Assembly: GCA_934320645.1 (NCBI GenBank)
Contig: CAKRFP010000001.1
Coordinates: 62,001-126,000, forward strand
Direction: 5' to 3'
DNA from: an uncultured Bariatricus sp.
GTDB taxonomy: Bacteria > Bacillota > Clostridia > Lachnospirales > Lachnospiraceae
DNA length: 64,000 bases
This document shows, one piece after another, positions 35,142 to 44,620 of the stretch. Both the position numbers and the translations under genes were made by a program. Below the pieces are notes generated by a model. The model saw only the letters and a program-made list of their open reading frames with translations. It searched no databases and was not told where the DNA came from. Every line of letters starts with the position of its first letter. Position 1 is the first letter of the stretch.

Positions 35142-36548
35142 TTACAGGTCAAATCCAAAGTAGCTTACAGCGTTATTATATGAAATTCCACACACGATTT
35201 CTTCCAGAGTCTTATAATCTGCCGGATATTCTCCGTTCTCAACCCATCCTCCGATCAGTTCACAGAGGATTCTGCGGAAATATTCGTGTCTTGTGTATGA
35301 TAAGAAGCTTCTGGAATCGGTCAGCATACCTACAAAATTGGAAAGAAGTCCAAGATTTGCAAGGGATGTCATCTGTGCGATCATACCCGTCTTGTGATCG
35401 TTGAACCACCATGCACTTCCCTGCTGGATCTTTCCTGCTGCCTCTGTTCCCTGGAAGCATCCAAGGATGGTTCCGATTGCTTCATTATCATTCGGGTTCA
35501 GAGAGTACAGGATTGTCTTTGGAAGCTCGTTTGTTGCGATCAGAGAGTTCAGAAAATCTGCTGTCTGTGCACTCGGTGCATAGTTGTTGATGCAGTCATA
35601 TCCGGTATCCGGTCCAAGCTGCTCATACATGAACGCATTGTTATCTCTCTTGCATCCGTAATGGATCTGCATTACCCAGTTTTTTTCATGGTATGCTTTT
35701 CCTACGAACTGCATAAATGCGGTCTTAAAGATCATCTCTTCCTCTCTTGTGATCTTTTCTCCGTTTAAGCTCTTCTTGAAGATTGCGTCAACTGTCTCCT
35801 CAGATGCAGGTGCATACATCACATACTCTAACGCATGATCAGATACGCAGCATCCCATCTGTGCAAAGAAATCCATTCTGTTCAGAAGGGCTGCCTTTAA
35901 ATCAGCAAAGCTCTTGATCTCTACACCGCTTACTTCAGAAAGTGTCTTCATATATTCCGGATACTCTGGTTTCTCAAGATTCATTGCCTTATCCGGACGC
36001 CATGCCGGAAGTACTTTTACTTCAAAGCTTTCATCTTCCGCAAGGATCTTGTGCCATTTCAGATCATCTACCGGATCATCTGTGGTACAGATCAGTTTGA
36101 CATTGGATTTGCGGATGATATTTCTTACAGACATTCCATCTTCCTGCAGCTTTGCGTTACACAGATTCCATACTTCTTCTGCTGTATCGCCATTCAGATA
36201 ACCATTGTATCCAAAGTATCTCTGCAGTTCCAGATGGCTCCAGTGGTAAAGCGGATTTCCGATTGCTTTTCCAAGAGTTTCTGCCCATTTCTGGAATTTT
36301 TCGCGATCACTTGCGCCACCTGTGATGTAATATTCATCCACACCGTTGGAACGCATCTGACGCCATTTGTAATGATCTCCACCAAGCCATACCTGTGTGA
36401 TATTCTCAAACTTACGGTCTTCTGCGATTTCCTGCGGATTGATATGGCAGTGATAATCTACGATCGGCATCTTTTCTGCATACTCATGAAATAATTTCTG
36501 AGAAGTTTCTGTTGAAAGTAAAAAATCTTTATCCATAAATGGTTTCAT
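35142..36548 (-). CDS. uxaC: glucuronate/galacturonate isomerase
   Basis: 468-residue amidohydrolase-fold uronate isomerase converting D-galacturonate to tagaturonate (and D-glucuronate to fructuronate). The metal-binding His33-x-His35 lies in VDYHCHINP, and WWFNDHKTGM and SFLSYTRHEYFRR are family blocks. It lies 25 bases after the TRAP permease gene and is the last gene of that operon. With uxaB and uxaA on the other side of the control region it completes conversion of galacturonate to KDG. Confidence 0.96.
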   Translation of the reverse strand: MKPFMDKDFLLSTETSQKLFHEYAEKMPIVDYHCHINPQEIAEDRKFENITQVWLGGDHYKWRQMRSNGVDEYYITGGASDREKFQKWAETLGKAIGNPLYHWSHLELQRYFGYNGYLNGDTAEEVWNLCNAKLQEDGMSVRNIIRKSNVKLICTTDDPVDDLKWHKILAEDESFEVKVLPAWRPDKAMNLEKPEYPEYMKTLSEVSGVEIKSFADLKAALLNRMDFFAQMGCCVSDHALEYVMYAPASEETVDAIFKKSLNGEKITREEEMIFKTAFMQFVGKAYHEKNWVMQIHYGCKRDNNAFMYEQLGPDTGYDCINNYAPSAQTADFLNSLIATNELPKTILYSLNPNDNEAIGTILGCFQGTEAAGKIQQGSAWWFNDHKTGMIAQMTSLANLGLLSNFVGMLTDSRSFLSYTRHEYFRRILCELIGGWVENGEYPADYKTLEEIVCGISYNNAVSYFGFDL

Positions 36549-36573
36549 AATTTAAATCCCCTTTTCTTCTATA

Positions 36574-37881
36574 TTAAATGTATCCCATCATCTTCGGCAG
36601 CCATAAGCTGAGTGACGGAATGTATGTAACGAGCATCAGTACAACAAAGATTGCTGCAAAATATACAAGAAGCTGTCTGAATACTGTTTCAATCTGAACC
36701 TTTCCAACCTTAACACCAACAAACAGTGTCGTACCAACCGGTGGTGTAATGGTTCCGATACACAGGTTGAAGATCATCATGATACCGAAGTGAATGGTAT
36801 TCATTCCAAGTGCTGTACATACCGGAAGGAAGATTGGTGTAAAGATCAGGCATGCAGGTGTCATATCCATAAAAGTTCCTACGATCAGCAAAATAACGTT
36901 GATCAGAAGTAAGATTACAATCTTGTTGCTGCTGACAGAAAGCAGTGCTGTTGATACCAGTGTCGGGATATTGGTAAATGCCATAACCCATGACATAATG
37001 CTGGATACACCGATCAGGAAAATGATGATCCCTGTCATCTCCGCACTTTCTTTTAAAATCTGCGGAATTTCTTTGATCGTGATGGAACGGTATACAAAAA
37101 GTGACAGACACAGACTATACACAACGGCTACTACAGAACCTTCGGTTGCTGTGAACACACCAAAAATAATTCCACCGATTACAATTACAATAAGAAGGAG
37201 GCAAGGCAGCGCCTGAAGGATGATCTTTCCGGCTTCTTTTGCTGTAAATAAAGATTTTGCGCGATAACCTTTTTTCTTTGCAATGAAGTAAACAACCAGC
37301 ATACATGCAAGGCCCCATAAAGCTCCCGGAATATATCCTGCCATGAACAGCGCTGCTACTGAAGTACCGCCACTTACCAGTGAGTATGTGATCATAACGT
37401 TACTCGGCGGGATCAGAAGTCCTGTCGGTGCGGTTGCAATATTGACTGCTGCTGAGAAGTTCGGATCGTATCCTTCTTCTTTTTCAATCGGTCCAATGAT
37501 GGATCCCATTGCAGATGCAGCTGCAGTACCGGAACCGGAAATGGATCCAAACAGCATGTTTGCCAGAATGTTTGTCTGTGCAAGTGCTCCCGGTGCACGT
37601 CCGGTGATCAGTTTTGCAAGGTTGATAAGTCTTACGGCAATTCCACCTTTGTTCATAATATTACCTGCAAGGATGAAGAACGGAATTGCAAGCAGGCTGA
37701 ATACGGAGATACCTGAGAAGATTCTCTGGCATCCGGTAAGTACGGCAACATCAAGGTTCATAACCGGCAGGATCGCACACACGGATGATACTCCGAGGGC
37801 AACCGCGATCGGTACGCCTGCGATCAGCATGATAATTAAGAGGACTAAGATAATCAGTCCGGATACTAATGCGATATTCAT
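36574..37881 (-). CDS. TRAP transporter large permease (DctM type)
   Basis: 435 residues, about twelve membrane helices, the ion-coupled transport subunit of a tripartite ATP-independent transporter. GSGTAAASAMGSIIGPI and NIATAPTGLLIPPSN are the repeated family motifs. The start codon directly abuts the stop of the small permease gene. Gene context indicates a hexuronate (galacturonate) substrate. Confidence 0.95.
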   Translation of the reverse strand: MNIALVSGLIILVLLIIMLIAGVPIAVALGVSSVCAILPVMNLDVAVLTGCQRIFSGISVFSLLAIPFFILAGNIMNKGGIAVRLINLAKLITGRAPGALAQTNILANMLFGSISGSGTAAASAMGSIIGPIEKEEGYDPNFSAAVNIATAPTGLLIPPSNVMITYSLVSGGTSVAALFMAGYIPGALWGLACMLVVYFIAKKKGYRAKSLFTAKEAGKIILQALPCLLLIVIVIGGIIFGVFTATEGSVVAVVYSLCLSLFVYRSITIKEIPQILKESAEMTGIIIFLIGVSSIMSWVMAFTNIPTLVSTALLSVSSNKIVILLLINVILLIVGTFMDMTPACLIFTPIFLPVCTALGMNTIHFGIMMIFNLCIGTITPPVGTTLFVGVKVGKVQIETVFRQLLVYFAAIFVVLMLVTYIPSLSLWLPKMMGYI

Positions 37882-38385
37882 TTATTTTTCCTCCTCGATT
37901 TCAGGATTCTCATATCCTTTGCACAGGTCTGCTAAGTTCAGCACTCCATAAAGAGCGATCAGGATACCACAGATTGGTACAACAGCGTAGATCACGCCCA
38001 TCATAACACCAAGGGATGCTGTCTTCTGTGTCATCGTCAGTCCCATAATTGTAAATCCACCGTAGATCAGTACAATAACTGCAAATGCGATCACAAGAAG
38101 CTCGATCACGATCTCAAGAATTCTTCTCTGCGCTTTCGGAAGCTTGTCTACTACAAAAGTCATTCTCATATGGTCACGTTTACCAAATACATACGCGCTT
38201 GAGAACATTGCCATCCATGCAAATGTATAAGTCAGAAGCTCTTCAGATACGGTACTCGGACTGTTAAAAATGAATCTGGTTACGATCTGATAAGTTCCTA
38301 CGATCACCATAACTGCAAATAAGATCACACAGATTGTTGAAACAACCGCATTCAGACCTTTTCTGATTTTGTGTAATGTTTCCAT
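37882..38385 (-). CDS. TRAP transporter small permease (DctQ type)
   Basis: 167 residues and four membrane helices (about 13-35, 48-66, 88-110, 130-152); FTYTFAWMAMFSSAYVFGKRDHMRM is the conserved centre, shown here in part as YTFAWMAMFSSAYVFGKRDH. It stabilises the large permease and docks the binding protein. It overlaps dctP by one base (TAATG). Confidence 0.94.
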   Translation of the reverse strand: METLHKIRKGLNAVVSTICVILFAVMVIVGTYQIVTRFIFNSPSTVSEELLTYTFAWMAMFSSAYVFGKRDHMRMTFVVDKLPKAQRRILEIVIELLVIAFAVIVLIYGGFTIMGLTMTQKTASLGVMMGVIYAVVPICGILIALYGVLNLADLCKGYENPEIEEEK

Positions 38386-39419
38386 TATTTACCCTCCCCT
38401 GCGTACTGTTCATTGTATTTCTGGATATGATCATACAGGTCACGGATATTCGGGTTATCCTCAAGCATTTCTTCCTGTACATTCTTCACTTTATCCTTGA
38501 ACTCATTCAGATCCGGTTCGATAAAGGTTACGCCCATATCTTCTTCGGCAGTCTTCTTTGCTTCCTTCACGTCTTTCTCCCACTCTGCAAGCTCTGTATC
38601 TGTAGAAATCTGAGCTGCCTTTTCAAATACCTCACGCTCGCTGTCACTTAAACCGTTCAGGAATTTATAGTTTGCGATCAGGACATCAGGGATCATCTGG
38701 TGTTTTGAATAAGTAAAATATTTTGCCACTTCACCATGCTTGTTATCGGTAAGTGCAAGCTCATTGTTCTCTGCTCCATCGATAACGCCCTGCTGGATCG
38801 CTGTATATACCTCACCAAAGCTCATCGGAGATGCTGCCGCACCAAATGCTTTTGCCATCTTGATACTTGCCGGGCTCTGCTGTACACGGATCTTCATACC
38901 CTTCATATCATCCGGAGTGTTGATCGGCTTTTTCGCATAGAAGTTTCTTGTTCCTACGTTATACCAGGTAACAACCTGAAGACCGGTATCTTCGGTGGAT
39001 GCATAAATCTTGTTCATATAATCGGTGTCATTCATTGCTGCAAAGTAAGCTTCCTCTGATGTAAACAGATATGGCATACTGAACACTTCATATACGTCAG
39101 CAAAGATTTCCAGGTTCGGAGTACCTGCTACGGTAAAATCAATTGCTCCGGTCTGTGTCAGCTCGATTGCTTTTGTCTGACCTCCAAGAAGCTCATTCGG
39201 GAAAATCTGTACTTCATATTTATCACCGAGTTCTGATTCAATGTAGTCCTTAAATTCCACAAGCCCTTTATATTCCGGATGCTCCTCGGACTGGGAAAGT
39301 GCAACTCGAATGATTCTCTTCTTAGATGTTGTACCGTTACTGCTTCCACATCCGGCCGCCAGTACGGTGATCATACCTGCGCAAAGCATTGTACTGACAA
39401 TTTGTTTCCATTTTATCAT
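38385..39419 (-). CDS. TRAP transporter substrate-binding lipoprotein (DctP type)
   Basis: 344 residues. A lipoprotein signal with lipobox LAAGC (Cys24) leads into a DctP fold. The substrate-anchoring region includes QQSPASIKMAKAFGA and SFGEVYTAIQQGVIDGAEN, typical of carboxylate-binding TRAP proteins in which a conserved Arg (MKIRVQQ) holds the acid group. First gene of the leftward operon dctP-dctQ-dctM-uxaC, next to the divergent uronate genes, so galacturonate is the likely ligand. Confidence 0.95.
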   Translation of the reverse strand: MIKWKQIVSTMLCAGMITVLAAGCGSSNGTTSKKRIIRVALSQSEEHPEYKGLVEFKDYIESELGDKYEVQIFPNELLGGQTKAIELTQTGAIDFTVAGTPNLEIFADVYEVFSMPYLFTSEEAYFAAMNDTDYMNKIYASTEDTGLQVVTWYNVGTRNFYAKKPINTPDDMKGMKIRVQQSPASIKMAKAFGAAASPMSFGEVYTAIQQGVIDGAENNELALTDNKHGEVAKYFTYSKHQMIPDVLIANYKFLNGLSDSEREVFEKAAQISTDTELAEWEKDVKEAKKTAEEDMGVTFIEPDLNEFKDKVKNVQEEMLEDNPNIRDLYDHIQKYNEQYAGEGK

Positions 39420-39463
39420 CTTCTTTGTTCCCCTTTCAGTTTCTACTGAATTCCTTTCTGTTG

Positions 39464-39477
39464 TGTAAGCCCTTACA
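39464..39477. promoter_or_regulatory. LacI-type operator 1 (dctP side)
   Basis: TGTAAGCCCTTACA, a 6-bp-arm palindrome placed just downstream of the dctP -10, matching the second site at 39634 except at one central base. Confidence 0.7.
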
Positions 39478-39487
39478 CTGTACTTTC

Positions 39488-39516
39488 AGTATATGTCAAT
39501 TCTTTCACAAATGCAA
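39488..39516 (-). promoter_or_regulatory. promoter of dctP-dctQ-dctM-uxaC
   Basis: TTGCAT and TATACT separated by 17 bases; a TTGACA lies within the spacer as an alternative -35 for a different -10. Confidence 0.6.
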
Positions 39517-39601
39517 GTTGTATCTTATTCGCATTATAACCAAAATTTTACGTCGATTTTTGTGCATTTTTACTGTTCTTTTATTTTTTCTTTATTTTCT
39601 A

Positions 39602-39630
39602 TTGACGTTTCACTCGGTTAGATGTAATTT
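39602..39630 (+). promoter_or_regulatory. promoter of uxaA-uxaB-eda-kdgK
   Basis: TTGACG and TAATTT separated by 17 bases; the operator at 39634 follows the -10 after three bases. Confidence 0.6.
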
Positions 39631-39633
39631 AAA

Positions 39634-39647
39634 TGTAAGCTCTTACA
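39634..39647. promoter_or_regulatory. LacI-type operator 2 (uxaA side)
   Basis: TGTAAGCTCTTACA, same arms as operator 1, positioned over the predicted uxaA start site. Confidence 0.7.
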
Positions 39648-39685
39648 TTTTCAATATTTCAATACAAAGGAGGTTCGTTGATTCC

Positions 39686-41167
39686 TTGAAATCTTTTATT
39701 CGAATCAATTCATTAGATAATGTAGCAGTTGCCCTTCAGCCACTGGCTAAAGGCACTGTAGTTGAACTTGATGACGTAGTAGTTACATTAACAGAAGACA
39801 TCATGCAGGGACACAAGTTCGCACTGAAAAATTTAAAAGCCGGTGATTCCATTATTAAATATGGAAATCCGATCGGGCATGCAACCGCAGATATTCCTGC
39901 CGGTTCATGGATTCACACTCATAACTTAAAAACCGGTCTCGGAGAACTTCTTACCTATACTTATAATAAGAATGTTACCAAGCTTCCAAAAAGAGAACCA
40001 AAGTTCTTCCAGGGATATCGCAGAAAAGACGGACGCGCAGGTGTCCGTAACGAGATCTGGATCATTCCTACTGTAGGCTGTGTCAACAATGTCGCAACAG
40101 CAATCGAGCGGGCCTCTCAGAAATATATAACAGATCAGATCGACGGTGTCTGTGCATTCCCGCATCCTTATGGATGTTCACAGATGGGAGACGACCAGGA
40201 CAATACCCGTCAGATCCTTGCTGATCTGGTAAATCATCCGAACGCAGGCGGTGTCCTGGTTCTCGGACTTGGCTGTGAGAACAGCAATATCGATGAGCTG
40301 AAAAAATTCATCGGTGATTATGACAGCGACCGTGTACGCTTCCTTGTCGCACAGGAATGTGAAGACGAAATCAGCGACGGAATCGAAGTTGTAAAAGAAC
40401 TGATCGCCTACGCTTCTACTTTTAAGCGTGAACTGATCAGCGCTTCCGAGCTGGTGATCGGTATGAAATGTGGCGGCTCTGACGGTTTATCCGGTATCAC
40501 AGCCAATCCGACCGTCGGCGCATTTTCTGATAAGCTGATATCCATGGGCGGATCCACTATCCTTACCGAGGTTCCTGAAATGTTCGGTGCCGAAGTTTCT
40601 CTGATGAACCGCTGTGAGACAGAAGAATTATTTAACCAGACCGTATCTCTGGTCAATGACTTCAAGAACTACTTCAAGAGTCATAACCAGACAATTTATG
40701 AAAATCCTTCTCCGGGAAATAAAAAAGGCGGTATCTCAAGCCTTGAAGACAAATCCCTCGGATGTACACAGAAATCCGGAAGCGCACCAGTTATGGGCGT
40801 TCTCTCCTATGGCGAGCCGGTAAAAGAAAAAGGATTAAACCTTTTAAGTGCTCCGGGAAATGACCTTGTTGCTTCGACTGCACTTGCTGCATCCGGTGCA
40901 CACATCGTCCTTTTTACAACCGGACGTGGAACACCATTTGCAAGCCCGGTACCTACTGTTAAGATTTCTACCAACAACCAGCTTGCAAAGAAGAAACAGA
41001 ACTGGATCGATTTCAACTGCGGCGTTATGGTAGAGGATACTCCTCTGGATGAGCTTTCCGACAATCTTCTGGACTTCGTCCTCGAAGTTGCTTCCGGTAA
41101 GAAATCCAAATCCGAAGAAGCCGGTTTCCACGACATGGCAATTTTCAAACAGGGTGTTACTTTATAA
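39686..41167 (+). CDS. uxaA: altronate dehydratase
   Basis: Dehydrates D-altronate to 2-keto-3-deoxygluconate. 493 residues with an N-terminal SAF domain (about 1-95) and the large GD/UxaA catalytic domain. GYRRKDGRAGVRNEIWIIPTV begins the latter, shown in part as RKDGRAGVRNEIWIIP, and GMKCGGSDGLSGITANP is characteristic. The start is a TTG at 39686: the protein then begins MKSFIRIN as in relatives, and AAGGAGG lies 12 bases upstream. The frame is open further upstream but runs through the promoter. Confidence 0.93.
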   Translation: MKSFIRINSLDNVAVALQPLAKGTVVELDDVVVTLTEDIMQGHKFALKNLKAGDSIIKYGNPIGHATADIPAGSWIHTHNLKTGLGELLTYTYNKNVTKLPKREPKFFQGYRRKDGRAGVRNEIWIIPTVGCVNNVATAIERASQKYITDQIDGVCAFPHPYGCSQMGDDQDNTRQILADLVNHPNAGGVLVLGLGCENSNIDELKKFIGDYDSDRVRFLVAQECEDEISDGIEVVKELIAYASTFKRELISASELVIGMKCGGSDGLSGITANPTVGAFSDKLISMGGSTILTEVPEMFGAEVSLMNRCETEELFNQTVSLVNDFKNYFKSHNQTIYENPSPGNKKGGISSLEDKSLGCTQKSGSAPVMGVLSYGEPVKEKGLNLLSAPGNDLVASTALAASGAHIVLFTTGRGTPFASPVPTVKISTNNQLAKKKQNWIDFNCGVMVEDTPLDELSDNLLDFVLEVASGKKSKSEEAGFHDMAIFKQGVTL

Positions 41168-41203
41168 TATAGAAACGTTTTTACGAAAGGAACAGGAATC
41201 AGT

Positions 41204-42688
41204 ATGAAAAAATTATCTTACGCTACTTTAAAAGAACAGGGATATGACGGATATCTTCTTGAATCAGCACCGGAACGTGTTCTTCAGTTTGGTGAAGGAA
41301 ACTTCCTCCGTGCATTCGTAGATTACTTTATCGATGAATTAAATGAAAAAGCAGGCTTCAACTCAAAAGTTGTTCTCTGCCAGCCGATCGCTCCGGGACT
41401 TGCTGATATGATCAACGAACAGGAAGGTCTTTATACCTTATTCCTCCGCGGATTCCAGGATGGTCAGAAAGTCAACAAAAAGCGTGTGATCTCCTGCGTA
41501 AGCCGCTGTCTGAATCCTTATCAGGATTTTGAAGCCGTTCTTGCATGTGCAGATAATCCGGATCTTCGTTTCATCGCCTGCAACACAACAGAAGCAGGAA
41601 TCACTTATGATCCTTCCTGCCAGTTCACAGATGTTCCGGCTGACAGCTACCCAGGAAAACTGACACAGTTTATGTACCGCCGTTTCCAGAAATTCGGGAA
41701 AGAAGCCGGAAAAGGATTCATTATTCTTTCCTGCGAACTGATCGACAACAACGGAAAAGAACTGGAAAAATGTGTATTACAGTACGCCAAACAGTGGGAT
41801 CTGGGTGAAGACTTCATGAACTGGATCAAAGAAGAGAATATCTTCTGCTCTACTTTGGTAGACCGTATCGTAACCGGATATCCGAGAAATGAAGCCGCTT
41901 CTATCTGCGAAGAACTTGGATACGAAGATAACCTGATCGATACCGGTGAAATCTTCGGTTTCTGGGTAATCGAAGGACCACAGTCCATCAAGGATGAATT
42001 CCCGGTTGACAAAGCAGATCTTCCGATCCTGATCACAGACAACCACAAACCATACAAACAGAGAAAAGTCCGCATCTTAAACGGTGCTCATACTTCTTTT
42101 GTACTCGGCGCTTACCTTGCAGGACAGGATATCGTAAGAGACTGCATGCATGATGATGTAATCTGTGGATTCATGAACAAGACTATTTACGACGAAATCA
42201 TTCCTACACTAGATCTTCCGAAGGCTGAACTGGAAGAATTTGCCGCTGCCGTAACAGAACGTTTCAAAAACCCATTCATCGACCACGCTCTGCTTGCCAT
42301 TTCCCTGAACTCAACTTCTAAGTGGAAAGCACGTGTTATGCCTTCACTGAAAGGTTATGTAGAACGCAAGGGCGAACTTCCGGCATGCATCACTGCATCC
42401 TTCGCATTCTATATCGCATTCTACAACGGATATACCCTTACAGAAGAAGGGCTTACAGCTAAGAGAGCCGGCAACGAATACACCGTCAAAGATGACAAGG
42501 CAGTTCTGGAATTCTACGCAGCTCACAAAGATGATTCTGCTGCTGACCTGGTTCATGCAGTATGCACAAACACAGACTTCTGGGGTGAAGATCTGACTCA
42601 GATCCCGGGATTTGAAGCTGCTGTATGCAACTACCTGACCCAGATCCGCGAAAATGGAACCTATGAAGTAATGAAGGGTCTTCTGTAA
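41204..42688 (+). CDS. uxaB: tagaturonate reductase (altronate oxidoreductase)
   Basis: 494-residue polyol-type long-chain dehydrogenase reducing tagaturonate to altronate with NADH. The N-terminal QFGEGNFLRAFVDYFIDE holds the nucleotide-binding start and KVRILNGAHTSFVLGAYLAG contains the catalytic Lys/His region. It starts 36 bases after uxaA in the same operon. Confidence 0.95.
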   Translation: MKKLSYATLKEQGYDGYLLESAPERVLQFGEGNFLRAFVDYFIDELNEKAGFNSKVVLCQPIAPGLADMINEQEGLYTLFLRGFQDGQKVNKKRVISCVSRCLNPYQDFEAVLACADNPDLRFIACNTTEAGITYDPSCQFTDVPADSYPGKLTQFMYRRFQKFGKEAGKGFIILSCELIDNNGKELEKCVLQYAKQWDLGEDFMNWIKEENIFCSTLVDRIVTGYPRNEAASICEELGYEDNLIDTGEIFGFWVIEGPQSIKDEFPVDKADLPILITDNHKPYKQRKVRILNGAHTSFVLGAYLAGQDIVRDCMHDDVICGFMNKTIYDEIIPTLDLPKAELEEFAAAVTERFKNPFIDHALLAISLNSTSKWKARVMPSLKGYVERKGELPACITASFAFYIAFYNGYTLTEEGLTAKRAGNEYTVKDDKAVLEFYAAHKDDSAADLVHAVCTNTDFWGEDLTQIPGFEAAVCNYLTQIRENGTYEVMKGLL

Positions 42689-42762
42689 TTTACAGCCCTT
42701 TACCAACCTGTCAATACATAGAACCTGCCACTGGAAGCTTCTATTGCATACTTTGGCATTTA

Positions 42763-42796
42763 CCAGGCATCACATCGTTCCTGTTGTGATGTCTGG
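42763..42796 (+). other. intergenic hairpin between uxaB and eda
   Basis: CCAGGCATCACA / TGTGATGTCTGG stem (one G-U pair) with a 10-base loop, followed by TTTC and A-rich sequence. It could reduce readthrough or protect transcript ends between operon halves. Confidence 0.45.
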
Positions 42797-42822
42797 TTTC
42801 AGAAAAAAAGGAGATTTAGATT

Positions 42823-43464
42823 ATGAATACAACTTTAGAAAAACTCGGTCAGTTCGGTGTCGTACCTGTTGTTGTACTGGATGATGCAAAAGATGCTGCA
42901 CCACTTGCAAAAGCGCTCTGTGAAGGCGGACTTGCCTGTGCAGAAGTTACTTTCCGTACAGATGCAGCGGAAGAATCCATCCGTATCATGACAGAAGCCT
43001 ATCCGGAAATGGTAGTCGGTGCAGGTACCGTCCTCACAACCGAACAGGTAGACCGTGCAGTTGCTGCCGGTGCAAAATTCATCGTAACACCTGGTCTTGA
43101 TCCAGTGATCGTAAAATACTGTCTGGAAAAAGAAATCCCGGTAACTCCTGGAATCGTAACTCCAAGCGAACTTGCACAGGCATACACACTCGGACTTCGT
43201 CTTGTAAAATTCTTCCCGGCAGAGCCATCAGGCGGACTTCCAATGATCAAAGCTCTTGCAGCTCCATATAACATGATGCAGTTCATGCCAACCGGTGGAA
43301 TCAGTGCTGCTACGCTTCCGGATTACCTTCGCTATGAGAAAATCTTCGCATGCGGCGGAAGCTGGATGGTAAAAGGTGATCTTATCAAAGCCGGTGATTT
43401 TGAACGCATCACAGCCCTTACAAAAGAAGCAGTTGAACTGGTTCACTCAATCAGGGAGGTATAA
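42823..43464 (+). CDS. eda: KDPG/KHG aldolase
   Basis: 213-residue class I aldolase splitting 2-keto-3-deoxy-6-phosphogluconate into pyruvate and glyceraldehyde-3-phosphate. Schiff-base Lys129 is in LRLVKFFPAE, Glu41 and Arg45 in EVTFRT bind substrate, and MPTGGIS binds phosphate. It lies two bases before kdgK, with its own GGAG ribosome site. Confidence 0.96.
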   Translation: MNTTLEKLGQFGVVPVVVLDDAKDAAPLAKALCEGGLACAEVTFRTDAAEESIRIMTEAYPEMVVGAGTVLTTEQVDRAVAAGAKFIVTPGLDPVIVKYCLEKEIPVTPGIVTPSELAQAYTLGLRLVKFFPAEPSGGLPMIKALAAPYNMMQFMPTGGISAATLPDYLRYEKIFACGGSWMVKGDLIKAGDFERITALTKEAVELVHSIREV

Positions 43465-43466
43465 AA

Positions 43467-44495
43467 ATGGCAAAAGTTGTAACCTTAGGCGAAATCATGC
43501 TGAGACTTTCCCCTCCGGGATACCAGCGCTTTGCACAGGCAACCGATTTTGAGATCAATTATGGCGGTGCTGAAGCGAATGTATCTGCTTCTCTGGCACA
43601 GTTCGGACATCACTCTGTTTTCTTATCAAAGATTCCGGAAAATGCCATCGGAGATGCAGCCATCGGTGCTTTAAGAAAGCTGAATGTAGACTGTAACCAT
43701 ATTGCCAGAGGCGGCGAAAGACTCGGTATCTATTTTCTGGAAAACGGTGCTTCCATCCGTCCTTCCAGCGTAGTTTATGACCGCGCAGGCTCTGCAGTTA
43801 CCAAAGCTTCTCCTGAAGAGTTTGATTTTGATGAAATCTTCAAAGATGCAGACCTCTTCCATGTATCCGGTATCACCCCGGTACTCAGCGAAGAAGCAAA
43901 AGAACTGACCTTTGCTGCCCTCAAAAAAGCAAAAGAACATCACGTAACTGTATCTTTTGACCTGAACTACCGTTCCAAATTATGGACATCTGATATTGAA
44001 GGAAAGCAGAAAATGCTCTCTGAAATGATGGAATATGTGGATATCTGCTTTGGAAATGCCCGTGACGCCGCAAAATGTCTCGGCTATGCTGAAGAAGGTA
44101 CTGATTTTATCGATGGCGATTACAGCATCTGTGTGGATGAAGAACATATGCGTCATGTACTGAACCATTATCACTTCACCCACCTGATCACCACACTCAG
44201 AAAGAGTATCAGTGCCTCTGATAACGGCTGGTCAGGAGCTGTCTGCACCGCAGATGATTTTTATAAGGGACGCGATTATATGCTTCACATCGTTGATCGT
44301 GTCGGTGGCGGTGATTCCTTCGCTTCCGGTTTCCTTCATGGGATTCTTGCTGATATGGATGCCAGAAAGGCTCTGGAATTCGGTCTTGCAGCCGCTGCGA
44401 TCAAGCATACGATCCCTGGTGATCTGAACTATATCAGCGAATCCGAAGTCCTTGCCATGATCGAAAGCGATGGTGCAGGACGCGTACAGCGCTAA
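43467..44495 (+). CDS. kdgK: 2-keto-3-deoxygluconate kinase
   Basis: 342-residue PfkB-family kinase phosphorylating KDG for the Eda aldolase. The N-terminal GEIMLRLSPPGYQRF and GGAEANVSASLAQFG, and the ATP-site DRVGGGDSFASGFLHG with the catalytic Asp, are intact. Last gene of the uronate operon, closed by a strong terminator. Confidence 0.94.
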   Translation: MAKVVTLGEIMLRLSPPGYQRFAQATDFEINYGGAEANVSASLAQFGHHSVFLSKIPENAIGDAAIGALRKLNVDCNHIARGGERLGIYFLENGASIRPSSVVYDRAGSAVTKASPEEFDFDEIFKDADLFHVSGITPVLSEEAKELTFAALKKAKEHHVTVSFDLNYRSKLWTSDIEGKQKMLSEMMEYVDICFGNARDAAKCLGYAEEGTDFIDGDYSICVDEEHMRHVLNHYHFTHLITTLRKSISASDNGWSGAVCTADDFYKGRDYMLHIVDRVGGGDSFASGFLHGILADMDARKALEFGLAAAAIKHTIPGDLNYISESEVLAMIESDGAGRVQR

Positions 44496-44569
44496 TTCTC
44501 TAATTCTCAATTCAATAGATGTACAGAGCTTTATATTAAAAAATTCACTTACTCCGTTCTCTGTACAAG

Positions 44570-44613
44570 AAAATTCCTGTGATTCTGGCACTTTCCAGAT
44601 CACAGGAATTTTT
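44570..44613. terminator. bidirectional terminator between kdgK and the panS-like gene
   Basis: Stem of 13 bp plus CTGG/CCAG (one bulged T), loop CACTTT, T5 on the plus strand and T4 on the minus strand. An additional GTACAGAG/CTCTGTAC pair lies just upstream (44521-44566). Confidence 0.85.
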
Positions 44614-44620
44614 ATATGTC

